Source of the DNA: Anodontia alba
Lineage: Eukaryota; Mollusca; Bivalvia; Lucinida; Lucinidae
DNA length: 64,000 nucleotides
Direction: 5' to 3'
NCBI GenBank assembly: GCA_964016985.1
Contig: OZ024831.1
Coordinates: 19,764,195 to 19,828,194 of the forward strand
A model generated the notes under the pieces. It was not told the origin of the DNA, searched no databases, and saw only the letters and a list, made by a program, of their open reading frames with translations. A program made the translations under genes and the position numbers. Of the stretch, positions 1 through 10,439 are shown piece by piece. Position 1 is the stretch's first letter. Each line of letters opens with the position of its first letter.

Positions 1-126
1 ACATTTCAAGGCCGATCTTTTTTAAACTGTAAAGGTATTTTTGTCATGATCTGCAGATGTGCGTGTGCTTTTGGTAGAAATTCTATTATCATTTTTGTAA
101 CATTATCTCATTTTGAACTCAGTGTT

Positions 127-192
127 TTTTTGTTGTTGTTTTTTTTTTGTTGTTGTTGTTGTTGGTGGTGGGGTGGTGAGAGGGGTAGGGGT
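127..192. repeat. T/G-rich low-complexity tract
   Basis: Runs of T broken by TTG units and then G-rich sequence. I see no gene in the first 300 bases. Confidence 0.8.
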
Positions 193-304
193 GCACTCAT
201 ATACTATCACAGTGTATAAATGATAGGTACTCTTTTGACCTCGTCATTTTTTGACGGATTTTTAAAAGGCGGGAGATAAAAATCGCCTGAAATGGCTTAT
301 TATT

Positions 305-510
305 ATCGTAATTATCCTAAATATTCGGACAAGTTCTAACCATTTCCTGACCGAAAATTTGGTCAAGTTCAGCTGACTATCTGGTGATATCTCTAAACCT
401 AATGAATGTGTGGTAAAACGGTGTAGACCCAGATCAGACGTTCTGTAGCGTCTGATCTGGGCCTTCACTGTTTGCTCAGGTCTGTCTGACAAATTACGGT
501 ATATACGGTA
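305..510. mobile_element. Foldback MITE, family P, core 2
   Basis: Contains the near-perfect hairpin CCCAGATCAGACG (428-440) and its complement CGTCTGATCTGGG (449-461), followed by CACTGTTTGC, the hallmark of core 2. The outer sequence (TATCCTAAATATTCGGAC) resembles the family P end. Exact termini are uncertain. Confidence 0.55.
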
Positions 511-675
511 CAAATCTTATTGTATGCTCAGGTTTTAACAATTATGGGATAGGTCTAAATAATCAAATTTAAGCTTTAAAGTTCACTGCCGACAATGTAA
601 AAATCGATCAGTAATTCCCTCGAGGGACATTCAATTTGTAACTCCACAAAATGTAAAACGTACGTAAATTTATTA

Positions 676-960
676 CATTCGACTCTCGTTATCTCGAAGT
701 CCAAGGGACTCTCTGAAATACGAGGGTCATTCAGTATATAATGCAACTAACCTAATAATTTCTTAAGTACGAAATCAATCACTTTCAAAACTGACATGTA
801 GATACTTCAATACAAATGCATTTAGCACGTAACGTCATGCGACGGCTTTTGTAATGACGTCATCACACCATGATGTCACTGTAAGCGTACTTCGAGATAT
901 CTGTACCTCGACATATCAGATTTGCAGAATTGAAGGAAAAATAAATTAAACAGCCACATT
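676..960 (+). mobile_element. Pogo-like MITE, family B, interrupted copy
   Basis: Starts with ATTCGACTCTCGTTATCTCG, the family B terminal repeat, and resumes at about 889 with CTTCGAGATATCTGTACC, as in the copy at 11480. The intervening stretch at about 718-888 begins TACGAGGGTCATTCAGTATA, which looks like a mariner terminal repeat, so a mariner scrap probably lies inside. The right end is not resolved. Confidence 0.5.
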
Positions 961-1072
961 AAGCAAACATTATTGACACGTATCACAATACTTGTCACAA
1001 TAATATAGTTTAGTTACATGCCATCATTCTACTCTAAATTTAACATCTGACCCAGGTGATAGAAGAGCTCTG

Positions 1073-1075
1073 TTG

Positions 1076-1128
<53 letters not shown>

Positions 1129-1130
1129 TT
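1073..1130. repeat. (ATT)n microsatellite
   Basis: Uninterrupted ATT units. A second, shorter ATT run lies at about 1397-1418. Confidence 0.9.
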
Positions 1131-1192
1131 GTTTGTACCTTCAACATCAACATATTTATTTTTGGCATTGACTGTACATATTGCAACCAAGT

Positions 1193-1269
1193 GTTGTTGT
1201 TTTTGTTGTTTTTTTTTTTGTGTTTTTTTTTTTTTGTTGTTGTTTTTTTTTTTTTTTTTTTTTGTTGTT

Positions 1270-1300
<31 letters not shown>

Positions 1301-1318
1301 CTTGTTATTGTTTTTTTT
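1193..1318. repeat. Poly-T/TTG low-complexity tract
   Basis: Long T homopolymer with interspersed GTTG units. It is read open in several frames on both strands only because of its composition; no protein is supported. Confidence 0.9.
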
Positions 1319-1499
1319 CACACCTGTGTGCATAAAATACATTTGAGAGAATAAAAAATACACATTTTTTTTCTTTTCTTTTCTTTCCGTTTCGTATTAT
1401 TATTATTATTATTATTAATTCTGAAGATGACATATTAAGTATACACTTATCAAACAGAGAGCCTCAATAAATTATATTAAAAACTAGATCATTCCTAAG

Positions 1500-2078
1500 C
1501 GGGATGAACGCCTCCGCGGGATGAATAAAAAAAAATGATCAGAGTTCTGTGACCTTTATGCACCTGCCCAGCCTATATTGTTACTTTGCTGCAAGTTTCA
1601 AATCATTATCTTGAAAACTGTATGAGAAGTTGCGGAGACACGAACCCTACTATGCCATATTTCTAAGTGAATCAAAGGTGTGTAACTGTAGCACTGAAAA
1701 ATGATCAGAGTTCTGTGACCTTTATATACATGCCCAGCGCGTATATTCTTACTTTGCTGCTATAGTTTCGAATCGTTATCTTGAAAACTGTAGGAGAGGT
1801 TGCGGTGACACGAACCCTGCTATGCCATGTGTACAAGACAAATTTTCTAAGTAAATCAGGGTATGTAACTCTACCAATAATGACTCAGTGAGAGATCTGT
1901 GACCTTAATGCACATGCTCAGTCTATATCTTAACTGTGCTACAAGTTTCAAACCATTATCTTTAAAACTGTTGCGGAGACACGAACAGTACGGACGTGTG
2001 ACCGACGGACACACGGACCTATACGTATGACGAATGGTAAAGATATATGCTCTCCTCTACTTCGTGGCGGGGGCATAG
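1500..2078. repeat. Degenerate tandem repeat, about 165-185 bp unit, three copies
   Basis: The phrase CTGTGACCTTTATGCAC and relatives recur at about 1545, 1710 and 1892, each followed by CTTTGCTGCAAGTTTCAAA-like sequence and a purine-rich GCGGAGACACGAAC segment. The array ends in GACGGACACACGGACC, then GGCGGGGGCATAG. Confidence 0.7.
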
Positions 2079-2199
2079 TTAAAACATATGCATTATACAA
2101 AGACAACAATGTCTATTTGTTCCTCATCTCTCCTACTTTGGGTGCCTCGGGAAGGCTGTGCTGTGTGATCTTGGTGTTTCCAGGGTATCTTCACTGATA

Positions 2200-2636
2200 C
2201 AGTGAACCCTCGTTACAACGACAGCATTTGTTGCCATTAAAATGAATTTGCTGTTGTACAGAATTCTTAATTAGCAGATTCATATGTAAGGAAGGCCTTG
2301 TTTTTTTGTTTGTTTGTTGTTGTTTTTGTTGTTTTTTTTGTTTGTTTGTTGTTGTTGTTTTTTTTTGTTTTTTTTTTTTTTTTTGTTTTGTTTTTTGTTT
2401 TGTTTTTTTTTTTATTACCTCATAGAATATAAATTTTGGATATTTGTTAGAATCGCCTCAATGAGGCGATTCTAACAAATATCCAAAACATATATTTATT
2501 TAATGTATAAAATACAATAATTTTGCATAACTTGAGACTAATTGTAACCATTTAAGCGAAGGTTTCGTGACAGTCAAATTGTCAATATAACGAATTTTGT
2601 CCTTGTATCGAGTGTCGGTATAAAGAGGGTTGTCTG
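2200..2636. mobile_element. Pogo-like MITE, family Q, core 1 variant
   Basis: A TA dinucleotide flanks both ends (2198-2199 and 2637-2638). The left terminus is CAGTGAACCCTCGTTACAAC and the right terminus is complementary in pattern (AGAGGGTTGTCTG). A hairpin at 2438-2486 carries GTTAGAATCGCCTC and its complement, the innermost part of core 1. A T/G-rich tract at 2300-2412 lies inside. No coding capacity; termini and TA duplication fit the Tc1/mariner/pogo group. Confidence 0.75.
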
Positions 2637-2895
2637 TATTTTTAATTTAAGTCTAGGAGTATGATTTTGTTAGATAACGTCCTTCAATTACAGAAAATCT
2701 TAATATCCTTTGTTCCTTGACGTGTTCTCCATGCTCCACAGCGCGTTTCTTATTCATCTGTTATGTCTCTGACTCCGAATGTGGAATGATTTCTTCCGTC
2801 CCAGCTGCCATAACATATTTAATAGCCAAGGAGCATACTATCGCTAAACTTAGACTTTGTTTAGACAGCCTGAAAGTCTTTAACACACCAAACAG

Positions 2896-3160
2896 TCGGC
2901 CTCGGTGGCTCCTTTAGATGCGCCGTCCGACTGGAGACCAGGAGGTCGCGGGTTCAACCCCCGCCGAGGTCGGCAACGTTCTTTCGTGGAGATTGATCAT
3001 GAAATATTTTCTACGGTCATTCTCTCCCTTCCGCTGATTCAAGAAGGGCAGTTGTCAGTTTCTAGCGAAAGAATGTGCACAATACTGGTTAAACGCTTAG
3101 AGGACTAAGCCTGCCCAGTAAACGTGTGGTTAGGTAAACTGACCGCGCGCGTGTGTGTGT
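2896..3160 (+). mobile_element. tRNA-derived SINE, family S
   Basis: The head folds as a tRNA: GGCCTCG pairs with CGAGGTC with one G-U pair, and a T arm GCGGG-TTCAACC-CCCGC gives a good B box. A box-like TGGCTCCTTTAGATG lies upstream. The body (GGCAGTTGTCAGTTTCTAGC) is shared with the minus-strand copy at 48413-48694. The 3' end is truncated relative to that copy and runs into a GT repeat. Not counted as a tRNA gene because it continues into the SINE body. Confidence 0.8.
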
Positions 3161-3164
3161 ACTA

Positions 3165-4160
3165 TAATAAACTAAAAATTGTAAATACTTTATCATTATA
3201 CTGAAAAGCGTTATATCGGAGGGAGGATCTAAGCAAACGCCATTCGATGATACATGTTAATGCGTGAATGTCCCTCTTTCTTTATCGACCACAAGTTTGT
3301 TGTTTAGAAACTGCCGTTATATAATCCATATTCATTTATTACCAGAATGGGAGCTTAGCCAATGTTTGCACACGACTCGGTGTCTTAACATCGCGCCAAT
3401 TCAGGAAGAAAGATTATGTTTAAGAGACAACCGATGAAACTAAGAAGTTCAGGAGAGATGAGACGAGAAAGGATGCACCTCCATGAGAAATAACTCTAGC
3501 ATGAAAAATATTTGCATCCCTTGACCTTGGGGCTATTTTAAAAGGAAAGAGTGTGCTCCCTCTTCTAAAAGAAAATAATTTGCTCCCTCTGGGAGTAAAC
3601 CTTTTCCTTTTAGAGTTACAATTATCCCCATTTTTGAGCACTACCAAACACAACGGCGGTAACTTACTGTCTGCAAAAAAAGTTCTCTCTTTGCAGAATG
3701 GTGGCAAGATCTTTCTGCCTGATCCTTTCATTTCAAGGCACAGGGAACTAAAATTTGTATCAGGACTTCTGATTGGTGCAAAAAAAAAGTGCAGGGGTAG
3801 TTATTTTGCGTAAGGCGACCTGTGATTGGTTAATAATAAAGATGAATTAAAACTTATTTTTCTTATTTGAAGAAAAAAATGTTTGTGCGTAATTTCCTGA
3901 TTGTTTCAAAGATTTAAATGTTTCAGTTTGTGTTTGCGGAAGCCAAAAGAAGAAGTAGTGAAAGTTCAAAGTTTCTACTTTGATACCTGCCAATTGAGGG
4001 GTTGCTACATTCAGCCTTCAAGAAGTCCCAGAAAGTGCTGGTGACATTGGTGTTTATATTTATCTATATATTTTGGAAGCCCAACCACCAGAAAAGAACA
4101 CTTACCACCAAAAAGGATGGAATTACTATGGAAGTCTATGGGGAAAATAATTAGTTCACC
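3165..4160. other. Non-coding stretch with a family J repeat
   Basis: No gene recognised. A repeat at about 3515-3740 has AAGGAAAGAG and AATTTGCTCCCTCTGGGAG, related to sequences near 5.97, 33.22 and 62.1 kb. Short ORFs on both strands here are shadows of that imperfect palindrome. Confidence 0.5.
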
Positions 4161-4161
4161 T

Positions 4162-4230
4162 GTACCCTCAAAGCCACCGTGCTATTCCGGCGCTGCAAGC
4201 GCCGGAATAGCACGGTGGCTTTGAGGGTAC
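4162..4230. repeat. Perfect 32-bp hairpin with 5-nt loop
   Basis: Arms at 4162-4193 and 4199-4230 are exact reverse complements (GTACCCTCAAAGCCACCGTG.. and its partner) around the loop TGCAA. I saw no second copy in this window and no clear target duplication. It could be a very short MITE or a small-RNA precursor. Confidence 0.9.
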
Positions 4231-4594
4231 ATTGACTGATCAGCCAGTGGCTGAAATAGTCATTTGTTGTTGTTGCTGTTGCTTTTCTTTCTGCATTTTC
4301 TCGCGCCCAGGAAAATGACGTTGATGGTGCGTGGAGGTCAGCACTATGTTCCTGCCGTGCGACTATGCAGATTGAACTTGTACGTGCTTCGGTGAACTCT
4401 AAAACTTGGTTATTTCATTCCTTTAGTCCTGAATTATATCATTGAACTTTAGAAAACGTGGACTGTAATAGAGAAAATAACTGATAATATACGAGGGCGT
4501 GTCAATAAATAACCAGCCTATCCCATTTCCGATGGACTGAGACGGTCACGATTTTCATGCTTTATTTCAATATATGTTTTATACATGGGTACAA

Positions 4595-4701
4595 CCCAGT
4601 CAGCATTCTACGTAAATCTATATCGGGCCGTCATTGGCCCGTCAGGGTAGCTGACGGGCCGATGACGGCCCGATGTAGATTTACGTAGAATGCTAGCTGG
4701 G
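4595..4701. mobile_element. Foldback MITE, family I, 107 bp
   Basis: Near-perfect palindrome beginning CCCAGTCAGCATTCTACG and ending GAATGCTAGCTGGG, flanked by AA on both sides. Nested in the 5' untranslated part of the mariner, so it inserted later. Same length as copies at 13855 and 22657. Confidence 0.85.
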
Positions 4702-4752
4702 AAAATTGCACACGTATCGAGTCATTCTTTAATAAGATATTGAATGTCAAAC

Positions 4753-5849
4753 ATGGCTAGGATGCAAAGGCATGCTTTTCATCTAAAGTTGAGTACCGTG
4801 CTGTAATTCGGTACTTGTATTTAAAAGGTAAAACAGGCAAGGAAATACACGGCGAGTTAGCCGATGTTTATGGGTCTTCTGCACCATCTTATGCTCAGGT
4901 TAAATTCCGGGTAGAGGAATTCAAACGCAGCAGAACATCTTTAGAAGATGAAGCCAGGTCTGGACGCCCACTGGATGCCACCGACGAAGAAATGTGTAAA
5001 AAAGTTCGGGATCTGGTATACTCTGATAGGCGAATTCAGGTGGAAGAAACAGCGCATGCATTAGGCATTTCACATGGTAGCGTTTCAACATCTAACATGA
5101 TCGTTTACGTATGCGCAAGCTAACAGCCCGTTGGGTCCCCAAATCCCTTAGCGATGAGCAAATGGTAACCAGAGCATCAGTATGCAGCGCCTTGTTGAAG
5201 CGTTTTAGGTCAAAACATGATTTTCTTTTGCGGCTGGTGACTGTAGATGAGACTTGGGTTCATTATTATGAGCCAGAAAATAAAGCTCAGAGTCGTCAGT
5301 GGGTAGGGCCTGGGTCCCCGAGGCCAAAGAAGTTCAAGACGCAACCATCTACTGGCAATGTGATGGTCACAGTAGTTTGGGATGCAAAAGGCGTTATTAT
5401 GTTGGACTTTTTACCCAAGAGAAGTACAATAACTGGAGTGTACTATGCAAACTTGTTAGACCAGCTGAGAACCGCCATCCGTGAAAAACGCCGAGGTAAA
5501 CTCTCTAAAGGTGTTTTGCTGCAACAGGACAACGCGAGAGTCCAATCTTGCAAAGTTGCAATGGATGCTGTAGAGCGAAACTGGTATTAATTAATACCAC
5601 ATCCTGCCTATTCGCCTGACTTAGCTCCTAGCGACTTCTTTTTATTCCCAAACTTGAAAACGTATATCCGTGGACTTCATTTCCGGTCTGATGAAGAAGT
5701 CGTGACGGCAGTTGAGGAGTGGGTCAATGGAAAGGACCCTGACTTTTTTCAGTTCTGGGCTGATGGCACTTGAACACCGTTGGTCTAAATGCTTCACACT
5801 ATAGGGCAATAATATCGAAAAAGAAGAGGTGGATCTCAACCGGAAATAA
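4753..5849 (+). pseudogene. Mariner transposase (DD34D), inactivated
   Basis: Recognised from the N-terminal DNA-binding part (YLKGKTGKEIHGELADVYG), the WVPKSL linker motif and a catalytic domain with VTVDETWV, LLQQDNARV and YSPDLAPSDFF. There are 34 positions between the second and third aspartates, which defines DD34D mariners. Damage seen: a frameshift near 4790 separates the ATG at 4753 from the rest; a second lies near 5087-5100; an in-frame TAA at 5588-5590 precedes the third aspartate; another frameshift occurs in the T run at 5744-5749; and an in-frame TAG lies at 5802-5804. The family encodes a cut-and-paste transposase acting on its own termini in the nucleus. This copy cannot make an intact protein. 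Confidence 0.95.
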
Positions 5850-5939
5850 GTTAGGCTGGCTACTTATGGACTCACCCTCGTATGAGCATCCGACTGACAA
5901 TAACCAAACATGATCGAGTCATTTAAGGGTAACTGATGC

Positions 5940-6150
5940 ACTGTCAGGGGCGGCAATTCTGTCAAAATTGTTTTGTCCCTTCTGAAAATGGATCTATTCT
6001 ATAAGGAAAGAATTTAGGGAGCAAATCATTTCATTATACAGTAGGCCCCTTTTCAGGAAGGGGTTGCTGTGCAGTAAAGCAAACATGACGTCCCAATAGT
6101 TGTCTCCCTTGGCGGAAATGGCGAAAAATCCGCCAGTTGTATCCAGCCCC
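5940..6150. repeat. Family J dispersed repeat
   Basis: Contains TCAAAATTGTTTTGTCCCTT, AAGGAAAGAATTTAGGGAGC and GTTGTCTCCCTTGGCGG. The same order of blocks occurs at about 62030-62225 with TTGTTTTGCACTTCTTCTG and GTTGTCTCCCCTG. Non-coding; boundaries approximate. Confidence 0.55.
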
Positions 6151-6239
6151 CTGAGACACATATGCATGTAGATATGCTAAGGGCGAAGCCCCTTATAAGC
6201 TTTATGTGCCTTCTCTTTTCGTCAATCTTTCCCTTAGTA

Positions 6240-6529
6240 CAGTCAACCCTCTTTACAACGACACTTGATACAACGACAGAATTCGTTATAATAATAATTT
6301 GACTGGCAAGAGGTGACAGTTAATCAGGAAGTATGCAAGAATATTGTACTTAGTACTTCAAGAAACTTGGATATTTGTTAGAATCGCCTCACTGAGGAAA
6401 TAAGAATAAAACAAAGTCTTTCTTGCATATCATTCTGCTCATTAAGGATTCTTTGCAACAGCAACTTCATTTTAACGGCAGCATCTTTGGGAACAAATGT
6501 TGTCGTTGAAACGACGGTTCATGCCACTA
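6240..6529. mobile_element. Pogo-like MITE, family Q, decayed
   Basis: TA at 6238-6239 precedes CAGTCAACCCTCTTTACAAC. The far end (GTTGTCGTTGAAACGACGG) is diverged. Internally GGATATTTGTTAGAATCGCC matches one arm of the family Q hairpin, but the second arm is missing. Confidence 0.6.
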
Positions 6530-6578
6530 CTTTATAATATCCGACAACACTACTTATCCGACAACTCTGAAAGCGGAC

Positions 6579-6854
6579 CATCACGAAAACACGCCTATAT
6601 AATTTTGACCCCCTTAAACCCCACCTTTATATAGTAAAACTGGGGTTTACAGGGGTATACATTAGTTTTCTTATTTCTGCTCAAAAAATAAATTGTGGGT
6701 ACTCGTTAGAACCGCCTCGCCGAGGCGGTTCTAACGAGTACCCACAATGTATTTGAGCAGAAATATGAAAAATATCAGTCTTTTTAATCTGAAAATTTTC
6801 CTTTATTTGGTTGTAAAATTTTCAATACATTTGAAAAGGCGTGTTTTCGTAATG
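6579..6854 (-). mobile_element. Foldback MITE, family A, core 1
   Basis: Termini CATCACGAAAACACGCC and GGCGTGTTTTCGTAATG are inverted repeats. The central hairpin GTGGGTACTCGTTAGAACCG pairs perfectly with its partner. The internal side segments (CCCCACCTTTATATAG, GGGGTTTACAGGGGTATAC) match the copies at 13.4, 24.8, 31.4, 35.2, 45.2, 45.5 and 54.4 kb. No coding capacity. Confidence 0.85.
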
Positions 6855-7112
6855 CGGCGAACGCCCTGATCAGGCTGCCTGGTTTATTCATTTGTTGCCT
6901 GGATACGACATAATGGCCCTTTTCTCGTGCAAAAGTTCATGCTTTGCAAAAGTAGTGCAATAAGTGTATAAATATTAGATGATAAGATGAACGATAAGAT
7001 TGCATTCTTGCCAAAATATAATCTTGTTTAGGTAAATAGCGACCACATTTAATATTTTTACTTGCTTATTTCTACTTGTACTTTAATGCTGTTTATTTTT
7101 TGTTATAATTGA

Positions 7113-7455
7113 TTGCTGAAGTTTTTTACAGGGTGCATAAAATTTACATTCATCAAGCTTGTGATCTTGAGCATTCACTTGGCAAATTCAACAGACTACA
7201 AATCATAAGTTGGTGACGTTTTGTTTTGCTTGTTTTTTTGTGTGTTTTTTGTTGTTGTTGTTGTTTGTTTGTTTGTTTGTTTGTTTTCTTTCTTTCTTTC
7301 TTTTTTCTTATTTTTTCCCAGAAAGTAGGTTTGACATTACATGCAAATTGTATCATTAAGAGACAATGTATATGAAATGTCAAACCCTGTTTGAAAACTG
7401 CGAAAATTCTTTTAAAATTTCGTTTGTTAGTTTTTGACCCAGCATGCTAAGCGTT
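7113..7455. mobile_element. Foldback MITE, family G, decayed, with simple repeats
   Basis: GAAAGTAGGTTTGACATTAC and GAAATGTCAAACCCTG are the two arms of core 3; GACCCAGCATGCTAAGCG at about 7437 is the family G right end. A (GTTT)n tract at about 7257-7285 and TTC repeats occupy the left arm. Boundaries approximate. Confidence 0.5.
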
Positions 7456-7870
7456 CATTTTCCAGCAGTGTCTAGCAGTACAATATTGACTATGCAAATA
7501 TAGCGCTGATCCAGATCAATCCGGTCATGCGCACAATCCCGACCTCAGAGATCCCGACCAGGGTCAACGACAATCACTATTGTATGATTCACGTTGATTC
7601 AACTACTGAACATGCAAAATGCACGACTTTGATCAGATTGCACGAATGCGCAGGCTGATCTGGTTTACAATAAGGTACATTTCTCTTAACGCGATTCAAC
7701 ATGCACATTACGTCAACAGCAGTCAGTGACGTGATATCAGCATAACTGACGAACCTTGTGCTTGTTTTTTGGTAAGAAATATTTGGATCATTCCCCCCTG
7801 CGTGGGAAAAAATTCTGAAGCAGACGGACAACATAGGGCCACGTCAAGAGAAAAGATGTCGTTTTAGATC

Positions 7871-8122
7871 ATATGAGCCGCAACGTGAGAAAAGTCACCT
7901 TCTACGAGTAACATGTGCGCCCAACGAAGACTCATATCACCCTGCGCATTCGCGCAGTCTGATCAGAGTCTTCGTCGTCCGCATGAAGACACTTTGCATC
8001 CTTGGCTATCCAAAATGTACCCAGTGAAGATTCTGATCAGACTGCGTGAATGCGCAGGCTGATCTGAATTTTCTCTGGGCGCAATGTCCGAAGGTACATT
8101 CTCTGACGTTCCGACTCATGTG
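7871..8122. mobile_element. Foldback MITE, family H
   Basis: Ends ATGAGCCGCAACGTGAGAAA and TCTGACGTTCCGACTCATG are inverted. Two internal hairpins, one around CTGCGCATTCGCGCAGTCTG and one around CTGCGTGAATGCGCAGGCTG, sit either side of TTTGCATCCTTGGCTATCC. Repeated in whole or part at least eight more times in the window. Confidence 0.75.
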
Positions 8123-8214
8123 TAGACAGCGAATGTCAGGATCAGCCAGTGCGTCCATGTATTAACTACCCCTTAAAGAGTCACTATATTTTGTAGACTA
8201 ATATTGACAGAAGG

Positions 8215-8430
8215 TCCTAATGAGGCTGCGTGGACGCACAATCTGATCTGGGCTTATCTTATCAAAATGTGACATAAAATGATAACTGTTCTTTCAGATT
8301 CATCGCGTTTGTTGATATATTCCACATGCAGTATCCGCACATTCTGTAAGCGGACAATGAAGATCCTGATCAGACTGTGCGAACGCGCAGGCTGATCTGG
8401 ATCTCCTCTGTTCGCATAGAACCTAAATTC
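8215..8430. mobile_element. Family H-related fragment
   Basis: Contains AGCGGACAATGAAGATCCTG and CTGTGCGAACGCGCAGGCTG, the right half of family H. The left part is diverged and boundaries are not clear. Confidence 0.45.
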
Positions 8431-8654
8431 TTTTTTCCCCATAGAAGCGGAATGGTTTGATGCGTTACCTTGATGCTTTAGTTATGCACCATTTATCTGT
8501 GCCACAAAAAATGGTGTTACTTGCGTAATAAATAGTATATATACATATGTGATTAGTATACGATACCTCAAATGCGAAAATACAAGCATTTAAAAGTCTT
8601 TAGAAAAACGAAAACAACGATTCAAAAGCATGAAATATGCACCCCAACCTCAGA

Positions 8655-8858
8655 AAAAAATACCTTCGGACACTGACGCCAAGCGAAGACTCAGATCAGA
8701 ATCTTCGTAGGGCGCATTGATATCCAAGCTTTGAAAGGTTCCTCATATGAAGAACGTACTACGTCAACTTCAGTCAGACTGCGTGGATGCGCAGGCTCAT
8801 TTGAGTCTTCGTTGGGCGTACATGTTACAAAGTACGTTTTCTCACGTTCAAGCTCTTA
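8655..8858. mobile_element. Foldback MITE, family H, diverged
   Basis: Left AGCGAAGACTCAGATCAG, right GATGCGCAGGCTCATTTGAG followed by TACGTTTTCTCACGTTC, the usual family H right end. Confidence 0.6.
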
Positions 8859-8928
8859 TCAATGTTTATAACGGTAGTAAATTGAGACACGACGTGCATT
8901 CTAAATCGAGTCTATAAATGATTATTTT

Positions 8929-9162
8929 AAACGCTTAGCCTGTTAGCACTCTGGATCAAAAATTTCAGCAGGCGACATATTGATATTATTTTCCTATTTT
9001 TCCCCCAGAAAACAGGTTTTGACATTTCATGCAAATTGTCTCTGCAAATTGTCTCCAAAGGAGACAATTTGCATGAAATGTCAAAACCTGTTTTTTGGAG
9101 AAAATGAGAAAACATCATCAATATTTATCGTCTGCTTAATTAGCACAAAGGGTGGTAAAAGT
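8929..9162. mobile_element. Foldback MITE, family G, core 3
   Basis: Left end TTAAACGCTTAGCCTGTTAG, right end AGGGTGGTAAAAGTA. Arms CAGGTTTTGACATTTCATGC and GCATGAAATGTCAAAACCTG form a long hairpin around TCTCCAAAGGAGA; the left arm has a short internal duplication (CAAATTGTCTC twice). Confidence 0.75.
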
Positions 9163-9239
9163 AGATATTTACAAAACAAGACAATCTCCACAAGAGTTTG
9201 TGCACGTAAAGTATGTCGTCTGAGGGAATCTTTAAGTTT

Positions 9240-9350
9240 GAATTCCTGTTCAACGACACGTCAACTCTTGTGTCGTCTCCTAGAGAATTGGGCAAAGGGA
9301 TAGAAGAATCGGTAGAGAAATAGGTGATGAGGAAAAAAGCGAATGGTAAA
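9240..9350 (-). mobile_element. Fragment of SINE-like family T
   Basis: AACGACACGTCAACTCTTG followed by TGTCGTCTCCTAGAGAA is the complement of the 3' part of the element at 46779-47064 (GAGACGACACAAAATGACCC, CGTGTCGTTAAACC). The rest is missing or diverged. Confidence 0.5.
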
Positions 9351-9367
9351 GTAGAAACAGAGACATA

Positions 9368-9673
9368 CATTCGACTCTCATTATCTCGACTGCTTTATCT
9401 CGAACAACCGCTTATCTCGAAGTGAAAATCTGGTCCCAGTTTTAACATGTAAATGAACAGGTAACAAAATACTGAGGAAAAGGAGAAATTGCTGCTAAGG
9501 TAATTTCTCCTCTTTTCCACAATATTTTCAATATATCTGTAACTTCAAGAGTCAAAATACATAATCAGTTGTGAAATGTGACGGTTCGAAGTATTGTTCC
9601 TCAATTCTGCAAATCTGATATATCGAGGTACGGATATATCGAAGTATTTCAGTGTCCCTTGGACTTCGGACTG
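9368..9673. mobile_element. Pogo-like MITE, family B
   Basis: TA flanks at 9366-9367 and 9674-9675. The left terminus reads CATTCGACTCTCATTATCTC and the right end GGACTTCGGACTG is its inverted counterpart. A central hairpin is formed by GGAGAAATTGC and TAATTTCTCC. Non-coding. Confidence 0.75.
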
Positions 9674-9707
9674 TACTGTCAGATTCAATGCAAACCGAAT
9701 CACCTAT

Positions 9708-9890
9708 CCCAGCGGGAACGTGACGTTCATACATCGTCGCATTAACATCGTTTCAACGTCACGACGCCACGTGTATAAACGCCACGTGCACGCAACCGGC
9801 ATACACATGTAACAGCTTAGTTTCAACGTCGTTGCAAAGTCATGACGTCATAATTAAAGCTTTAGAGGCGACATTGGAATGAAGCTGTCA
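9708..9890. repeat. CpG-rich foldback-type repeat
   Basis: Begins TATCCCAGCGGGAACGTGAC and carries many ACGT and CGTC steps. Related in style to the foldback at 10548-10672 and the small element at 31003-31072. The partner end is not clear. Confidence 0.4.
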
Positions 9891-10014
9891 CGTCGTTGTG
9901 TTTAAATGGAAAACTAGGCTATGACATAACATATTACATCCCAGCAAAATCTCATTACAACATTGTCGTCTCAAGTTATGTTACCATATGTAGTGTAGTT
10001 TTTGCTGCCGAACC

Positions 10015-10311
10015 TCAATAACTTGAATTTCTTTGGGACCATGGAAATTTGTTCGAGATACGGGTAGTTCGAGCCATTGACGGTTAATCATGACGCATGG
10101 TCAGGAGGCAAATGGCGATAATGTAGGGTTTGTTTTTCGATCTTCTACTCAGTAATTGTATGTTGTGTTCTCATTAAAATCGCCTCAATATACAATTTCA
10201 TGATAAAATAGAAAATTTCACTAAATATTTGTTTTCTTGAGCTATCGGAAGAATTTCATAGGGACTCAAAACCATCGGTCATCGGTGTTCGAGCTATTAA
10301 GCTTCGACTTT
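10015..10311. mobile_element. Pogo-like MITE, family C, core 1 partly deleted
   Basis: CCGAACCTCAATAACTTGAA at the left and GAGCTATTAAGCTTCGACTT at the right are inverted ends. GTATGTTGTGTTCTCATTAA and ATCGCCTCAATATACAATTT show that one arm of the hairpin has been lost. Confidence 0.65.
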
Positions 10312-10439
10312 ATTTTCATTTTCCCATGAATTATTGAATTCATTCTGGTATGTTGGAGTTCCGCTTAAGCCGGTGCTTGGGGTGGGGTGTGTTTGCAGCC
10401 CTGCAAATTACAATGCTGTCATACGAAGTCTAAATGAAA

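Larger units (their letters stand above)
4492..5880 (+). mobile_element. Mariner transposon, degenerate, nearly full length
   Basis: TA duplication at 4490-4491 and 5881-5882. Inverted termini of about 28 bp: left CGAGGGCGTGTCAATAAATA, right ending GGACTCACCCTCG. Total 1389 bp; removing the nested 107-bp family I palindrome leaves about 1.28 kb, the usual mariner size. It encodes one broken transposase. Non-autonomous in its present state. Confidence 0.95.

Noticed and set aside
1056..1363. Open frames on both strands over the poly-T/TTG and ATT tracts
   Set aside because: Composition artefact; products would be homopolymers of Phe, Tyr, Lys or Asn.
2896..2980. A tRNA gene
   Set aside because: It folds like a tRNA but runs straight into the SINE body shared with other copies.
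3420..3813. Overlapping ORFs of 103 and 86 codons
   Set aside because: They mirror each other across an imperfect palindrome (family J) and match no protein I know.
5299..5484. A 61-codon ORF inside the mariner
   Set aside because: Out-of-frame shadow of the transposase relic.
7871..8860. CRISPR-like array of GATCAG palindromes
   Set aside because: Repeats are transposon hairpins of varying length with no regular spacers; the genome is eukaryotic.
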